DNA of 64,000 bases, taken from NCBI RefSeq assembly GCF_900111895.1, contig NZ_FOKB01000001.1:625177-689176 (forward strand). Direction: 5' to 3'. The translations under genes were made by a program, and so were the position numbers. Source of the DNA: Pseudomonas simiae (GTDB lineage Bacteria; Pseudomonadota; Gammaproteobacteria; Pseudomonadales; Pseudomonadaceae). This document shows, piece by piece, positions 6,080 through 15,449 of the stretch (positions are counted from its first letter, which is position 1; every line of letters begins with the position of its first letter). The notes beneath the pieces were generated by a model. The model had not been told where the DNA came from. It searched no databases and was given only the letters and a program-made list of their open reading frames with translations.

Positions 6080-8005
6080 ATGAGTACGTTTGCAATTGGA
6101 TCTTTCGTGCGTTCTAACCCCATGGCTGCGCAGTTGTCGAGTGCTTTAGGAATATCTCGCACTCCCCCTGTTGATGTGCCGGAGCGTGGCTTCGGTGAGC
6201 ATTTCAATGCCAGTTCGCACAGCGCCGTCATTAATCTGATGATGCTCACGTTTGGCCCGCGTCCTGCGGATTTTTTCAACGAAGTAAAGGGCAGTAACGA
6301 TGGGTATGACGTGACCATGAAAGATGGTTACACGCTGCATGTTTCCAAACAGGAGTTGCAGCAGGCGGCGTCCGCGTCGCGTTTTACCGGCCATCACAAC
6401 GATGCACTGAGCAGTGCCCATTTTGCGTTGGCTGTGTTTATCAAGCGCAAACAATCAGCCAGCGGTAATGCGGCTGATCGGCCTGGTTTTGAGTCGGTCT
6501 TGACCCAGTCGTTGCAGGGTGAAACGGCGTTCAACATGCTCAAAGGCATGGGGTTGTCCGGCCATCTCCAATACCGCCCCACTGCAACGGCTATGTCGGA
6601 GGGGCTTGCGGGGGTTGCAGACAGCTATGACTCTGGCTCGTCGTTAATTTACGCTGACAAGGCGCATCAGTTTGGTCGGCAACGTTCTCCCGATCGAAGC
6701 TATATGTATACGTTGGTGAGCGACAGTGTGCCAACGCCCCGTATTGCCCCTGCCCCCGAAACGCCGACGGTCGTCCCCGAGGTTGAACTGCGCAACAAAA
6801 GTGTCCGTCCCGGCGTTGCAGAGGTGTTGCAGGGATTTGCGCCGGTCTCGCGTAGTTTCGGCGAAGTGTTTGATCTGAGCAGCCATGCTGCTGTCATCAA
6901 GATGATGATGCTGCGGTTTGGCCGCTCGCCCTCCGACATGTTTGAAACGGTCGAGGCCACGAAAACGGGTTACCGCATCACCATGAAAGATGGGTTTGAA
7001 GTGACGCTGTCAGCGCAGGAGTTGCAACGCACCTGTGGAGCCTCACGATTGACCGGCCCTGACGCGCCAATGGGCGCCGATGCCAATTTCATGCTGGCCG
7101 CCTTTGCCAAGCGCAAGCAGGTCGAGGGCAATGTTGAGTTTGATGCAGCGCTATCGAGCACCTTGCGTGGGGAGCACACCTATCGCGTGTTGAAAGGCAT
7201 GGGCCTGATCGGCTTCATACGCGTTGTGCCCCCCGATAAATTGCGTGAGCCAGGCAGCGTCGGCGTTATCAGCACCTTTAACTATTCGGGTGCATTGGTC
7301 GCGGATGGCATCAAGCATGATAACGGTGGGCAAGCGGCTGTCAGCAAGGATTATGGCTACCAGCTTGCCGCAGACGTACCGGTCGAACCCAACGGTAAGC
7401 CTGCGCAGTTCTCGGCGGTGCCCGTCGGCACAAAGCCTGTCGATATCTGGAACGGTTTCTATCAAGGCGTCGAGGGTAACTGTGTCACGGTGTCGGCAAT
7501 CAAGGCTGCGATGATGAAGTATGGGCAGAACCCTATGGGGATCTTCAAGCATGTCACCGAAACGCCCGAAGGTTTCACCACCATCATGCGTGATGGTTGC
7601 ACGGTGCGCTTCACTCACGTCGAGTTGCAAAGGGCGCGAGCGGCTGCCAACTTCCATGGCGAGGACAAGGGCCTGGTTGACGATGCGGTATTCCTCTACG
7701 CGGCGAGCGCCAAGCGTGCCCAGCTGGAAAATCATGAGTTCCGCGCCAGTGCAAGTTTTGACGCCGCCCTGAAAACGCTGAACGACGGTGAGATTCCGGG
7801 CGATGCGTTGCGTCGCCTCGGCTTATACGCTTTTACCCGCCCCAGTAGCGTGCAGGAGCTGGCATCAGGCGTGCCAGGCACCTTGGCGAACTTCGGGCAT
7901 TCGGTGGTCGTTGTGGAGGGGGCCATTGATGAATATGGCATCAAGCGCGAGTTGCAAGGTTCGGACTGGATGCAAAAGGAAGGTCACGCCTTGAAACTGG
8001 TTTAA
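6080..8005 (+). CDS. putative type III effector with three tandem protease-like domains, two degenerate
   Basis: 641-aa protein made of three diverged copies of the domain in the preceding gene: about 37-214, 260-432 and 455-641. Copy 3 keeps GNC (Cys468), GHS (His607) and an acid (Glu613). In copies 1 and 2 the positions aligned with the Cys are Ser45 and Ser267, and those aligned with the His are Ser187 and Ser403, while the acid is Asp193 and Asp409. Both lost the putative active site in the same way. The N-terminus MSTFAIGSFV has no acidic residue in the first 12. ATG 6080 follows a weak AGAG. The gap to the previous gene is 66 bp with no obvious terminator or hrp box. Its stop codon overlaps that of the convergent GGDEF-EAL gene. 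Confidence 0.8.
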   Translation: MSTFAIGSFVRSNPMAAQLSSALGISRTPPVDVPERGFGEHFNASSHSAVINLMMLTFGPRPADFFNEVKGSNDGYDVTMKDGYTLHVSKQELQQAASASRFTGHHNDALSSAHFALAVFIKRKQSASGNAADRPGFESVLTQSLQGETAFNMLKGMGLSGHLQYRPTATAMSEGLAGVADSYDSGSSLIYADKAHQFGRQRSPDRSYMYTLVSDSVPTPRIAPAPETPTVVPEVELRNKSVRPGVAEVLQGFAPVSRSFGEVFDLSSHAAVIKMMMLRFGRSPSDMFETVEATKTGYRITMKDGFEVTLSAQELQRTCGASRLTGPDAPMGADANFMLAAFAKRKQVEGNVEFDAALSSTLRGEHTYRVLKGMGLIGFIRVVPPDKLREPGSVGVISTFNYSGALVADGIKHDNGGQAAVSKDYGYQLAADVPVEPNGKPAQFSAVPVGTKPVDIWNGFYQGVEGNCVTVSAIKAAMMKYGQNPMGIFKHVTETPEGFTTIMRDGCTVRFTHVELQRARAAANFHGEDKGLVDDAVFLYAASAKRAQLENHEFRASASFDAALKTLNDGEIPGDALRRLGLYAFTRPSSVQELASGVPGTLANFGHSVVVVEGAIDEYGIKRELQGSDWMQKEGHALKLV

Positions 8006-11000
8006 CCCCGGCCTTCTCCCGCGAGTAAACGCTCGCGGAATCCGATCATGGGCAGCGGTCGGCTATGCAAATACCCTTGGTACAAATGGCAGCCCAGGCC
8101 CTGCAGGAAGGCCAGTTGGTCCTGGGTTTCCACCCCTTCGGCAATCACCTCCAGGTTCAGGCTGCGGGCCATGGCGACAATGGCGCGGATGATCTCGGCA
8201 TCGTTGGGGTCATGGGTGGCGTCACGCACAAACGACTGGTCAATCTTCAGGGCATCCACCGGCAGGCGTTTGAGGTAAGTGAGCGATGAATAGCCGGTGC
8301 CGAAGTCATCCATCGCAAAGCTCACGCCGAGTTTTTTCAAGCGACGCATTTTGCTGATGGTGTCGTCCAGGTTCTGGATCACGATGCCTTCGGTAATTTC
8401 CAGTTTCAACAGGCTGAACGGCAATTTGTGCTGCTTGAGACTGCGCTCCACCCGCTCCACGAAGTCGTTCTGGCGGAACTGCCGAGGGCTGATGTTCACG
8501 CACAGACTGAAATTCAGCGGGTCGACCAGGCCTTCCGCAATCAGTTGTTGGAAGGCCGCACAGGCTTCATCCAGGATCCAGGTGCCGACTTCAAGAATGA
8601 GGCCGCTGTCCTCCAGCACCTTGATGAATTCGGAGGGTGACTGCGCGCCCAATTGCGGATGCTGCCAACGCACCAGGGCCTCGGCGCCGACGATGCGGTT
8701 GCCGCGCGCATCCACTTGCGGTTGGTAATGCACGCTGAATTCACCGCGCGACAGGGCCAGGCGCAGGTCAGTCTCCATGCGCAGGCGTTCGCTGGCGGTT
8801 TTTTGCATGCTGTTGTGGAACATCTGGGTGGTATTGCGTCCTGAATCCTTGGCGCGGTACAGGGCGATATCGGCACGCTTGAGCAGGTCCGCCGGCGTGG
8901 AGCCGTGATCGGGAATCAATGCCACGCCAATGCTCGGTGTGACCTGTAAACGATGGCCGTCCAGAAACATCGGCTCGGAAAGCAGCTCACGCAACGTGTC
9001 GGCCAGCTCCTGTACCTGGTTGCTGACCTCCGTGCGCGTGCCATCCAGGCCGCTGAGCAACACCACGAACTCATCGCCACCCAGGCGCGCCACGGTGTCT
9101 TCCATGCGCACGCTGGCTTCCAGGCGGGCCGTGACGATCTTCAGCACGGTATCGCCCACCGGATGGCCCAGGGAATCGTTGATGTGCTTGAAGTGGTCGA
9201 GGTCGAGGAACAACAGTGCGCCGCGCAGGTTATGCCGCTTGAGCAGGGCGATCTGCTGGCTCAGGCGGTCCATCAGCAGGGCGCGGTTGGGCAGGTTGGT
9301 CAGTGGGTCGTGGTAGGCGAGGTGGCGGATCTGTGCCTGGGCGTTTTTCAGCAGGCTCACGTCTCGTGCGGTCAGCAGCAAGCACGGGGTTTCGTTCAAG
9401 GTGATGGGCTCTACCGAGACTTCCACTGCCAGTAACTCACCGCGCTTGTTGTGCCAGAGCATTTCCAAGTAATTGATACGGCCCTTGATCTGCAATTCGG
9501 CCAGGAGCGCGGCGCGTTGGTTCTCGTCGGCCCAGATGCCGATCTGGTAAAGGGTCAGGCCGATGGCCTCCTCGGCGCGATAGCCGGTCAGGCGGCAGAA
9601 GCCGTCGTTGACCTCCACATAACGGCCGGTGTCGCGCTCGGTGATGGAAATGGCATCGGGGCTGGAATGGAAGGCTTTGGCGAACTTCTCTTCGCTGGCC
9701 TTGAGCGCCGCTTCCGAGCGTTGCTGCTGAGTGATGTCGCGCAAGGTGGTGACGATACACGGCTGGTCACCCACTTTGATCAGTCGGCTGGAAATCACGC
9801 AGGTCAGCGCCTGACCGTTCTTGTGATGCGCCACGATCGCCACATTGCTCAACGCCTGCTCGCGGATCACCCGCTCGATCCGTTGCAGACGCTTGCTGGA
9901 TTCGTCCCACAGGCCGATCTGTTCGGCGCTCTTGTCGATGACTTCGGCGGCCGTCCAGCCAAACGTCTGGGTAAACGCGGGGTTGATCTCGATAAACGTG
10001 CCGCCGTCCAGACAGGTGACGCAGATCGGGTCGGGGCTGACCTGGAACAGGCTGGCGAATTTTTCCTCGGAGGCGGTCAGGCGCTGTTCGCGTTCCACCT
10101 GGTCAGTGATATCCAGCAAGGTGCCGGCCATGCGCAGCGGTGCGCCCTGTTCGTCACGGTACAGGCGCGCGCGGCTTTCGAGGTAGCGCGAACTGCCGTC
10201 TTCCATCGGCACGCGGTAAGTCAGTTGATAGTTGCCGGCTGGGCCTTCGCGCAGGGTCCGATAGGCGTTGCGCATGCTTTCGCGCTCGTCATCGGGCATG
10301 CCTTCGAAGAAGGCGTCGAACGACTCATGGAAGGGTTCCGGCGGCAGCCCGTGCAATTGGGCGGCGCGGGCCGAGCCATAGAGCATGCCGGTGGGGATGT
10401 GCCAGTCCCAGGTACCCAGTTGCGCCGAATCCAGGGCCAGGTCGAGGCGCTCCTGGCTGTCCTTGAGGGCCTGCTCGGCGTTTTTGCGCTCGGTGGTGTC
10501 GAGAAAGGTGCTGATCAGGTAGGCCTCGCCCTCCAGCTCGACCTTCTGTGCACTGAGGGTACCATCGTGGATTTGGCCATTACTGGCGCAAAACTGCACC
10601 TCCATGGTGATCGGCTCGCCCTTGCGCTGGGTGGCTTTTACCAGCTGCGCGCGTTGCTCCGGGTGGCGCCACAGGCCGAGGTCCAGGGTGGTGCGGCCGA
10701 TGGCGTCGGCGAGCGGCCAGCCGAACAGCATTTCAAAATACTGGTTGGCTTCGCTGATCAGGCCGTCGGCCTGGCGGGTCAGCAGGACCATGTTCGGGCA
10801 CAGGTGGAACAGCGTGGCGAAGCGTTTCTCGGAGTGGCTGAGGGCGTTTTCGCGGTCGCGCTGGTGGGTGATTTCGCGGATCACCCCGATCATGCGGCGC
10901 CGTCCGGCCTTGTCCGGCGCCAGGCTGCCGTTGATTTCCAGCCAGTGCAGGCTGCCATCTGGCCATTGGATATGGTGATGCATGGCCTGTTCGAACGGCT

Positions 11001-11298
11001 CGCCCGCCAGCACCGCATGGAATGCCCGCACTACGCGGGCGCTGTCTTCGGGGGCCAGCAGGTCCAGGTAGTCCAGGTCGTTGGGCAGCGGCTGGCGTGG
11101 GTCAAAGCCAAACAGTGCCTGGGTGCCCCGTGACCAGCTGATACGTCCGCTGTCGATTTCCCAACACCAAGCCCCTAGCCGGGCAGCATTGAGCGCTGCC
11201 AGCAATTGCGGGGCGCTGTCCCAGCTTTGTTCCGCCGCTTGGGGATCCAGGGCGTAGATGCGGGGCAGGGGTGGCACGGAATCGACGGGGTTGCGCAT
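8002..11298 (-). CDS. multi-PAS GGDEF-EAL c-di-GMP signalling protein
   Basis: 1098-aa cytoplasmic sensor with no membrane segment. Five PAS domains (roughly 30-150, 160-280, 285-405, 415-530, 540-660) precede GGDEF (about 665-825) and EAL (about 840-1085). The cyclase site RLGGDEF is intact, with an RMED inhibitory-site motif five residues upstream. The EAL half keeps GAEALVRW, DDFGTGYSS and EVIAEGVE, so both activities look possible. ATG 11298 is chosen; a TTG at 11319 would add seven residues. The stop codon overlaps that of the convergent effector gene, leaving no room for a separate terminator. It may control the motile/sessile switch; the PAS signals are unknown. Confidence 0.94.
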   Translation of the reverse strand: MRNPVDSVPPLPRIYALDPQAAEQSWDSAPQLLAALNAARLGAWCWEIDSGRISWSRGTQALFGFDPRQPLPNDLDYLDLLAPEDSARVVRAFHAVLAGEPFEQAMHHHIQWPDGSLHWLEINGSLAPDKAGRRRMIGVIREITHQRDRENALSHSEKRFATLFHLCPNMVLLTRQADGLISEANQYFEMLFGWPLADAIGRTTLDLGLWRHPEQRAQLVKATQRKGEPITMEVQFCASNGQIHDGTLSAQKVELEGEAYLISTFLDTTERKNAEQALKDSQERLDLALDSAQLGTWDWHIPTGMLYGSARAAQLHGLPPEPFHESFDAFFEGMPDDERESMRNAYRTLREGPAGNYQLTYRVPMEDGSSRYLESRARLYRDEQGAPLRMAGTLLDITDQVEREQRLTASEEKFASLFQVSPDPICVTCLDGGTFIEINPAFTQTFGWTAAEVIDKSAEQIGLWDESSKRLQRIERVIREQALSNVAIVAHHKNGQALTCVISSRLIKVGDQPCIVTTLRDITQQQRSEAALKASEEKFAKAFHSSPDAISITERDTGRYVEVNDGFCRLTGYRAEEAIGLTLYQIGIWADENQRAALLAELQIKGRINYLEMLWHNKRGELLAVEVSVEPITLNETPCLLLTARDVSLLKNAQAQIRHLAYHDPLTNLPNRALLMDRLSQQIALLKRHNLRGALLFLDLDHFKHINDSLGHPVGDTVLKIVTARLEASVRMEDTVARLGGDEFVVLLSGLDGTRTEVSNQVQELADTLRELLSEPMFLDGHRLQVTPSIGVALIPDHGSTPADLLKRADIALYRAKDSGRNTTQMFHNSMQKTASERLRMETDLRLALSRGEFSVHYQPQVDARGNRIVGAEALVRWQHPQLGAQSPSEFIKVLEDSGLILEVGTWILDEACAAFQQLIAEGLVDPLNFSLCVNISPRQFRQNDFVERVERSLKQHKLPFSLLKLEITEGIVIQNLDDTISKMRRLKKLGVSFAMDDFGTGYSSLTYLKRLPVDALKIDQSFVRDATHDPNDAEIIRAIVAMARSLNLEVIAEGVETQDQLAFLQGLGCHLYQGYLHSRPLPMIGFRERLLAGEGRG

Positions 11299-11364
11299 TA
11301 TCAAAGGGCCTTGGCTCAATGGGCGTTCAGCGCGGTTCTGTTCAGACCTTGAGGCCGCACGGCT

Positions 11365-12255
11365 TCATGCCGGTATCCCTGGCAGATCGACCTGTGCATC
11401 CAATAGGCTCATGAAAGCCCGCGCAGCGTTCGACAGCGTCCTTTCGGTGTGCACGATATAGCCTAGCTGGCGACTGAGCTGTATGCCCGGTAAAGCGATA
11501 CTTGCCACCTGATCATCGAGCATGGTGCGTGGCAGCACGCTCCAGGCCAGGCCGATGGACACCATCATCTTGATAGTTTCCAGATAGTTAGTGCTCATCG
11601 CGATGTTCGGGGTGAGGCCCTGGGCCTCGAACAGGCGGCTGACGATATGGTGGGTAAAGGTATTACCTCCAGGGAAAACCGCCGGGTGGCCGGCAATATC
11701 GGCCAGGCTGACGCTGCCGTTGCTGATCAGGCTGTGTTCCGGCGCCACCACGAAATCCAGCGGGTCATCCCAGACCGGGGTGGCGCGTACCAGGTTGTGA
11801 GGATCGGGCGCCAGGGTAATCACCGCCACTTCGGCGCGGCCATGGAGGATTTCTTCGTAGGCCACTTCCGAATCGAGGAACTGAATATCCAGCGCCACAT
11901 TCGGGTATTCCCGGGTAAAGGTACGTAGCACCGGCGGCAAGCGATGCAGGCCGATGTGGTGACTGGTGGCCAGGGTCAGCCGGCCGCTGACTTCGCCGGT
12001 GAGGTTGGTGAGCGCGCGGCGGGTGTCGTCCAGCACGTTGAGGATCTGATAGGCGCGCGGCAGCAAGGCCCGTCCGGCTTCGGTCAAGCCGACTTCACGG
12101 CCCAGGCGATCGAACAGGCGCACCTTTAATTGTTGCTCCAGACCGGCGATGCGTTTGCTGATGGCCGGTTGGGTCAGGTGCAGGCGCTCGCCGGCGCCGG
12201 AGAAGCTGCCAGTCTCGGCGATGGCAATGAAGGCATTGAGGTTGGCCAGATCCAT
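11365..12255 (-). CDS. LysR family transcriptional regulator, divergent from leuC
   Basis: 296-aa LysR protein. The N-terminal winged HTH (about 1-60) contains TGSFSGAGERLHLTQPAISKRI; the C-terminal periplasmic-binding-type effector domain covers about 90-290. ATG 12255 (MDLANLNAF) is the family-typical start; an upstream ATG at 12285 would add ten residues. It is transcribed away from leuCD, the usual arrangement for a LysR regulator controlling its neighbour. The 140-bp gap is A+T-rich near 12285-12315 and could hold T-N11-A type sites. Control of leuCD is inferred from position. Confidence 0.92.
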   Translation of the reverse strand: MDLANLNAFIAIAETGSFSGAGERLHLTQPAISKRIAGLEQQLKVRLFDRLGREVGLTEAGRALLPRAYQILNVLDDTRRALTNLTGEVSGRLTLATSHHIGLHRLPPVLRTFTREYPNVALDIQFLDSEVAYEEILHGRAEVAVITLAPDPHNLVRATPVWDDPLDFVVAPEHSLISNGSVSLADIAGHPAVFPGGNTFTHHIVSRLFEAQGLTPNIAMSTNYLETIKMMVSIGLAWSVLPRTMLDDQVASIALPGIQLSRQLGYIVHTERTLSNAARAFMSLLDAQVDLPGIPA

Positions 12256-12395
12256 GGATGTATTCCAGTTGGTAATCCAAAGCATAAAAAATATGAATTT
12301 GAGTTATTTAATGTAGCGCCATACCATCAGCCTCACAAGCCAAAGGGTTATTGAAAAGCCCGGCATAAAGAAATACCGCTGATGAGGACCGACTG

Positions 12396-13814
12396 ATGGC
12401 CGGCAAAACGCTTTACGACAAGCTTTGGGATTCCCATGAAGTGAAACGGCGCGACGATGGTTCGTCGCTGATCTATATCGACCGTCACATCATCCATGAA
12501 GTGACCTCGCCCCAAGCGTTCGAAGGCCTGCGTCTGGCCGGGCGCAAGCCTTGGCGCGTCGACTCCATCATCGCCACCCCCGACCACAACGTGCCGACCA
12601 CTCCCGAGCGCAAAGGTGGCATCGACGCGATTGCCGACCAGGTTTCGCGTTTGCAGGTTCAGACCCTCGACGATTACTGCGACGAATATGGCATTACCGA
12701 ATTCAAGATGAATGACGTGCGTCAAGGCATCGTGCACGTGATCGGCCCGGAGCAGGGCGCCACCTTGCCGGGCATGACCGTGGTGTGCGGTGATTCCCAC
12801 ACCTCCACCCACGGTGCATTCGGCGCCTTGGCCCACGGCATCGGCACCTCCGAGGTGGAACATGTGTTCGCCACCCAGTGCCTGGTCGCCAAGAAAATGA
12901 AGAACATGCTGGTCAAGGTCGAAGGCACATTGCCATTTGGCGTGACTGCCAAGGACATCGTCCTTGCGGTGATCGGCAAGATCGGCACCGCTGGCGGTAA
13001 CGGCCACGCCATCGAGTTCGCCGGCAGTGCGATTCGCGACCTGTCTATCGAAGGCCGCATGACCATCTGCAACATGTCCATCGAAGCCGGTGCCCGCGTC
13101 GGCATGGTCGCGGCCGACGAAAAAACCGTCGAATACGTCAAGGGTCGCCCATTTGCTCCGCAAGGTGCGGATTGGGACGCCGCTGTTGAAGCCTGGAAGG
13201 ACCTGGTCTCCGACGCCGACGCGGTGTTCGACACCGTGGTCGAGCTCGACGCTGCCCAGATCAAGCCACAAGTCAGCTGGGGCACTTCGCCGGAAATGGT
13301 CCTGGCCGTCGACCAGAACGTGCCGGACCCGGCTAAAGAAACCGACCTGGTCAAGCGCGGCTCCATCGAGCGCGCCTTGAAGTACATGGGCTTGCAGGCC
13401 AACCAAGCGATCACCGACATCCAGTTGGACCGCGTGTTCATCGGGTCCTGCACCAACTCGCGGATCGAAGACCTGCGCGCTGCGGCGGTGATCGCCAAGG
13501 GCCGCAAAGTGGCGTCGACCATCAAACAAGCCATCGTGGTGCCGGGTTCGGGCCTGGTCAAAGCGCAAGCCGAAGCCGAAGGCCTGGACAAGATCTTTCT
13601 TGAAGCCGGTTTTGAATGGCGTGAGCCAGGCTGCTCGATGTGCCTGGCGATGAACCCGGACCGTTTGGAATCGGGCGAGCATTGCGCCTCCACCTCCAAC
13701 CGTAACTTCGAAGGGCGTCAGGGCGCCGGTGGGCGTACCCACTTGGTCAGCCCGGCCATGGCTGCTGCAGCTGCCGTCAACGGTCGTTTCATCGACGTTC
13801 GCGAATTGATCTGA
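12396..13814 (+). CDS. leuC: 3-isopropylmalate dehydratase large subunit
   Basis: 472-aa aconitase-family subunit that, with LeuD, converts 2-isopropylmalate to 3-isopropylmalate in leucine synthesis. It starts [16 protein letters not shown] and has the iron-sulfur ligand segments [15 protein letters not shown] and [10 protein letters not shown], plus [15 protein letters not shown]. Length is normal for the family. GAGGACC precedes the ATG. leuD follows after 10 bp. Confidence 0.98.
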   Translation: MAGKTLYDKLWDSHEVKRRDDGSSLIYIDRHIIHEVTSPQAFEGLRLAGRKPWRVDSIIATPDHNVPTTPERKGGIDAIADQVSRLQVQTLDDYCDEYGITEFKMNDVRQGIVHVIGPEQGATLPGMTVVCGDSHTSTHGAFGALAHGIGTSEVEHVFATQCLVAKKMKNMLVKVEGTLPFGVTAKDIVLAVIGKIGTAGGNGHAIEFAGSAIRDLSIEGRMTICNMSIEAGARVGMVAADEKTVEYVKGRPFAPQGADWDAAVEAWKDLVSDADAVFDTVVELDAAQIKPQVSWGTSPEMVLAVDQNVPDPAKETDLVKRGSIERALKYMGLQANQAITDIQLDRVFIGSCTNSRIEDLRAAAVIAKGRKVASTIKQAIVVPGSGLVKAQAEAEGLDKIFLEAGFEWREPGCSMCLAMNPDRLESGEHCASTSNRNFEGRQGAGGRTHLVSPAMAAAAAVNGRFIDVRELI

Positions 13815-13824
13815 GGAATACCCG

Positions 13825-14469
13825 ATGCGTGCTTTTACCCAACACACCGGCCTTGTCGTCCCATTGGACCGTGCCAACGTCGACACCGACCAGATCATCC
13901 CCAAGCAGTTCTTGAAGTCGATCAAGCGCACCGGTTTTGGCCCGAACCTGTTCGACGAGTGGCGTTACCTGGACGTGGGCTACGCCTACCAGGACAACTC
14001 CAAGCGCCCGCTGAACAAGGACTTCGTGCTCAACGCCGAGCGTTACCAAGGCGCCAGCGTACTGCTGGCCCGGGAAAACTTCGGTTGCGGCTCCAGCCGT
14101 GAACACGCGCCGTGGGCCCTGGAAGAATATGGCTTTCGCAGCATCATCGCGCCGAGCTATGCCGACATCTTCTTCAACAACAGCTTCAAGAACGGCCTGT
14201 TGCCGATCATCCTGACCGACGAAGAAGTCGACGAGCTGTTCAAGCAGGTGGAGGCCGAAGAGGGCTACCAACTGACCGTCGACCTGGCTGCGCAAACCGT
14301 GACCCGTCCGGATGGCAAGGTGTATCACTTTGAAGTCGATGCGTTCCGTAAGCACTGCCTGATCAACGGCTTGGACGACATCGGCCTGACCTTGCAGGAC
14401 GGCGATGCGATTGCAGCGTTTGAAGCCAAGCACCGGGCGAGCCAGCCTTGGTTGTTTCGCGATGCTTGA
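13825..14469 (+). CDS. leuD: 3-isopropylmalate dehydratase small subunit
   Basis: 214-aa swivel subunit of isopropylmalate isomerase. [12 protein letters not shown] near the N-terminus and the [16 protein letters not shown] substrate loop are diagnostic. GAGGAATACCCG precedes the ATG. It sits 10 bp after leuC and is surely co-transcribed. A REPIN follows instead of a simple terminator. Confidence 0.98.
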   Translation: MRAFTQHTGLVVPLDRANVDTDQIIPKQFLKSIKRTGFGPNLFDEWRYLDVGYAYQDNSKRPLNKDFVLNAERYQGASVLLARENFGCGSSREHAPWALEEYGFRSIIAPSYADIFFNNSFKNGLLPIILTDEEVDELFKQVEAEEGYQLTVDLAAQTVTRPDGKVYHFEVDAFRKHCLINGLDDIGLTLQDGDAIAAFEAKHRASQPWLFRDA

Positions 14470-14490
14470 TTTTATATAAGCCGGACAGGC

Positions 14491-14593
14491 CCCTTCGCGA
14501 GCAAGTCGAATCGTCGCACCGCCGCTCCCACTTTTGATTGCATTTCAACTGAAGAAACTCGGTCAAATGTGGGAGCGGGCTTGCTCGCGAAGG
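14491..14593. repeat. REPIN (two inverted REP sequences)
   Basis: The left REP CCCTTCGCGAGCAAG and the right REP GGGCTTGCTCGCGAAGG are inverted copies about 70 bp apart, together with GCTCCCAC and TGTGGGAGC. This is the known fluorescens-group REP doublet form. It separates leuD from the methyltransferase gene. Confidence 0.85.
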
Positions 14594-14631
14594 CGGCAGC
14601 AAAAACAACACACGTCCCAAGGAAAGCCACC

Positions 14632-15396
14632 ATGACCACCACCGCCCACACCCACATCGTGCAAAAACAATTCGGCGAACAGGCGTCTGCCTACCTGAGC
14701 AGTGCCGTGCACGCCCAAGGCACCGAATTCGCGCTGCTCCAGGCCGAACTGGCCGGGCAGGGCGATGCACGGCTGCTGGATCTGGGCTGCGGTGCCGGTC
14801 ATGTGAGTTTCCATGTGGCGCCGCTGGTCAAGGACGTGGTGGCGTATGACCTGTCCCAGCAGATGCTCGACGTGGTTGCAGCCGCTGCCAAGGATCGTGG
14901 CCTGGGCAACATCACCACCGTGCACGGCGCCGCCGAACGTCTGCCGTTCGCCGATGGCGAGTTCGATTTCGTGTTCAGCCGTTATTCGGCTCACCACTGG
15001 AGCGACCTCGGCCTGGCCCTGCGCGAAGTGCGCCGCGTACTCAAGCCGGGCGGCGTGGCGGCGTTCGTCGACGTCTTGTCACCGGGCAGCCCGCTGTTGG
15101 ACACTTACCTGCAAACCGTCGAAGTGCTGCGCGACACCAGCCACGTGCGCGATTATTCCGCCGCGGAGTGGATGCAACAGCTCAGCGAGGCCGGTCTGCA
15201 CGTGCGCACTAGCAGCCGCCAACGCTTGCGCCTGGAATACACCTCCTGGGTCGAGCGCATGCGCACGCCAGAGGTATTGCGCGCTGCAATCCTTGAGCTG
15301 CAGAAGGCCATGGGCCAGGAAGTGCGCGATTATTACGAAATTCAGGCCGACGGCACCTTCAGCACCGACGTACTGGTGGTCTTCGCCGAACGCTGA
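14632..15396 (+). CDS. class I SAM-dependent methyltransferase (UbiE/Methyltransf_11 type)
   Basis: 254-aa Rossmann methyltransferase. The SAM-binding motif LLDLGCGAGHVSFH lies near residues 46-59, followed by VVAYDLSQQML and the motif-IV-like FDFVFSRYSAHHW; VLKPGGVAAFVDV is the post-motif strand. ATG 14632 is supported by AAGGA at 14619-14623. It lies between leuD and leuB, a common Pseudomonas arrangement with no known part in leucine synthesis. The substrate is not identifiable. Confidence 0.92.
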   Translation: MTTTAHTHIVQKQFGEQASAYLSSAVHAQGTEFALLQAELAGQGDARLLDLGCGAGHVSFHVAPLVKDVVAYDLSQQMLDVVAAAAKDRGLGNITTVHGAAERLPFADGEFDFVFSRYSAHHWSDLGLALREVRRVLKPGGVAAFVDVLSPGSPLLDTYLQTVEVLRDTSHVRDYSAAEWMQQLSEAGLHVRTSSRQRLRLEYTSWVERMRTPEVLRAAILELQKAMGQEVRDYYEIQADGTFSTDVLVVFAER

Positions 15397-15449
15397 TCGA
15401 TTTTTCCCGACCTGCCCACGGGCGGGTCGCTTGATGAAATGAGGAACGC

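Noticed and set aside
9451..11133. 560-codon open frame on the plus strand within the GGDEF-EAL gene
   Set aside because: Antisense to five recognisable PAS domains; composition is typical of a shadow frame.
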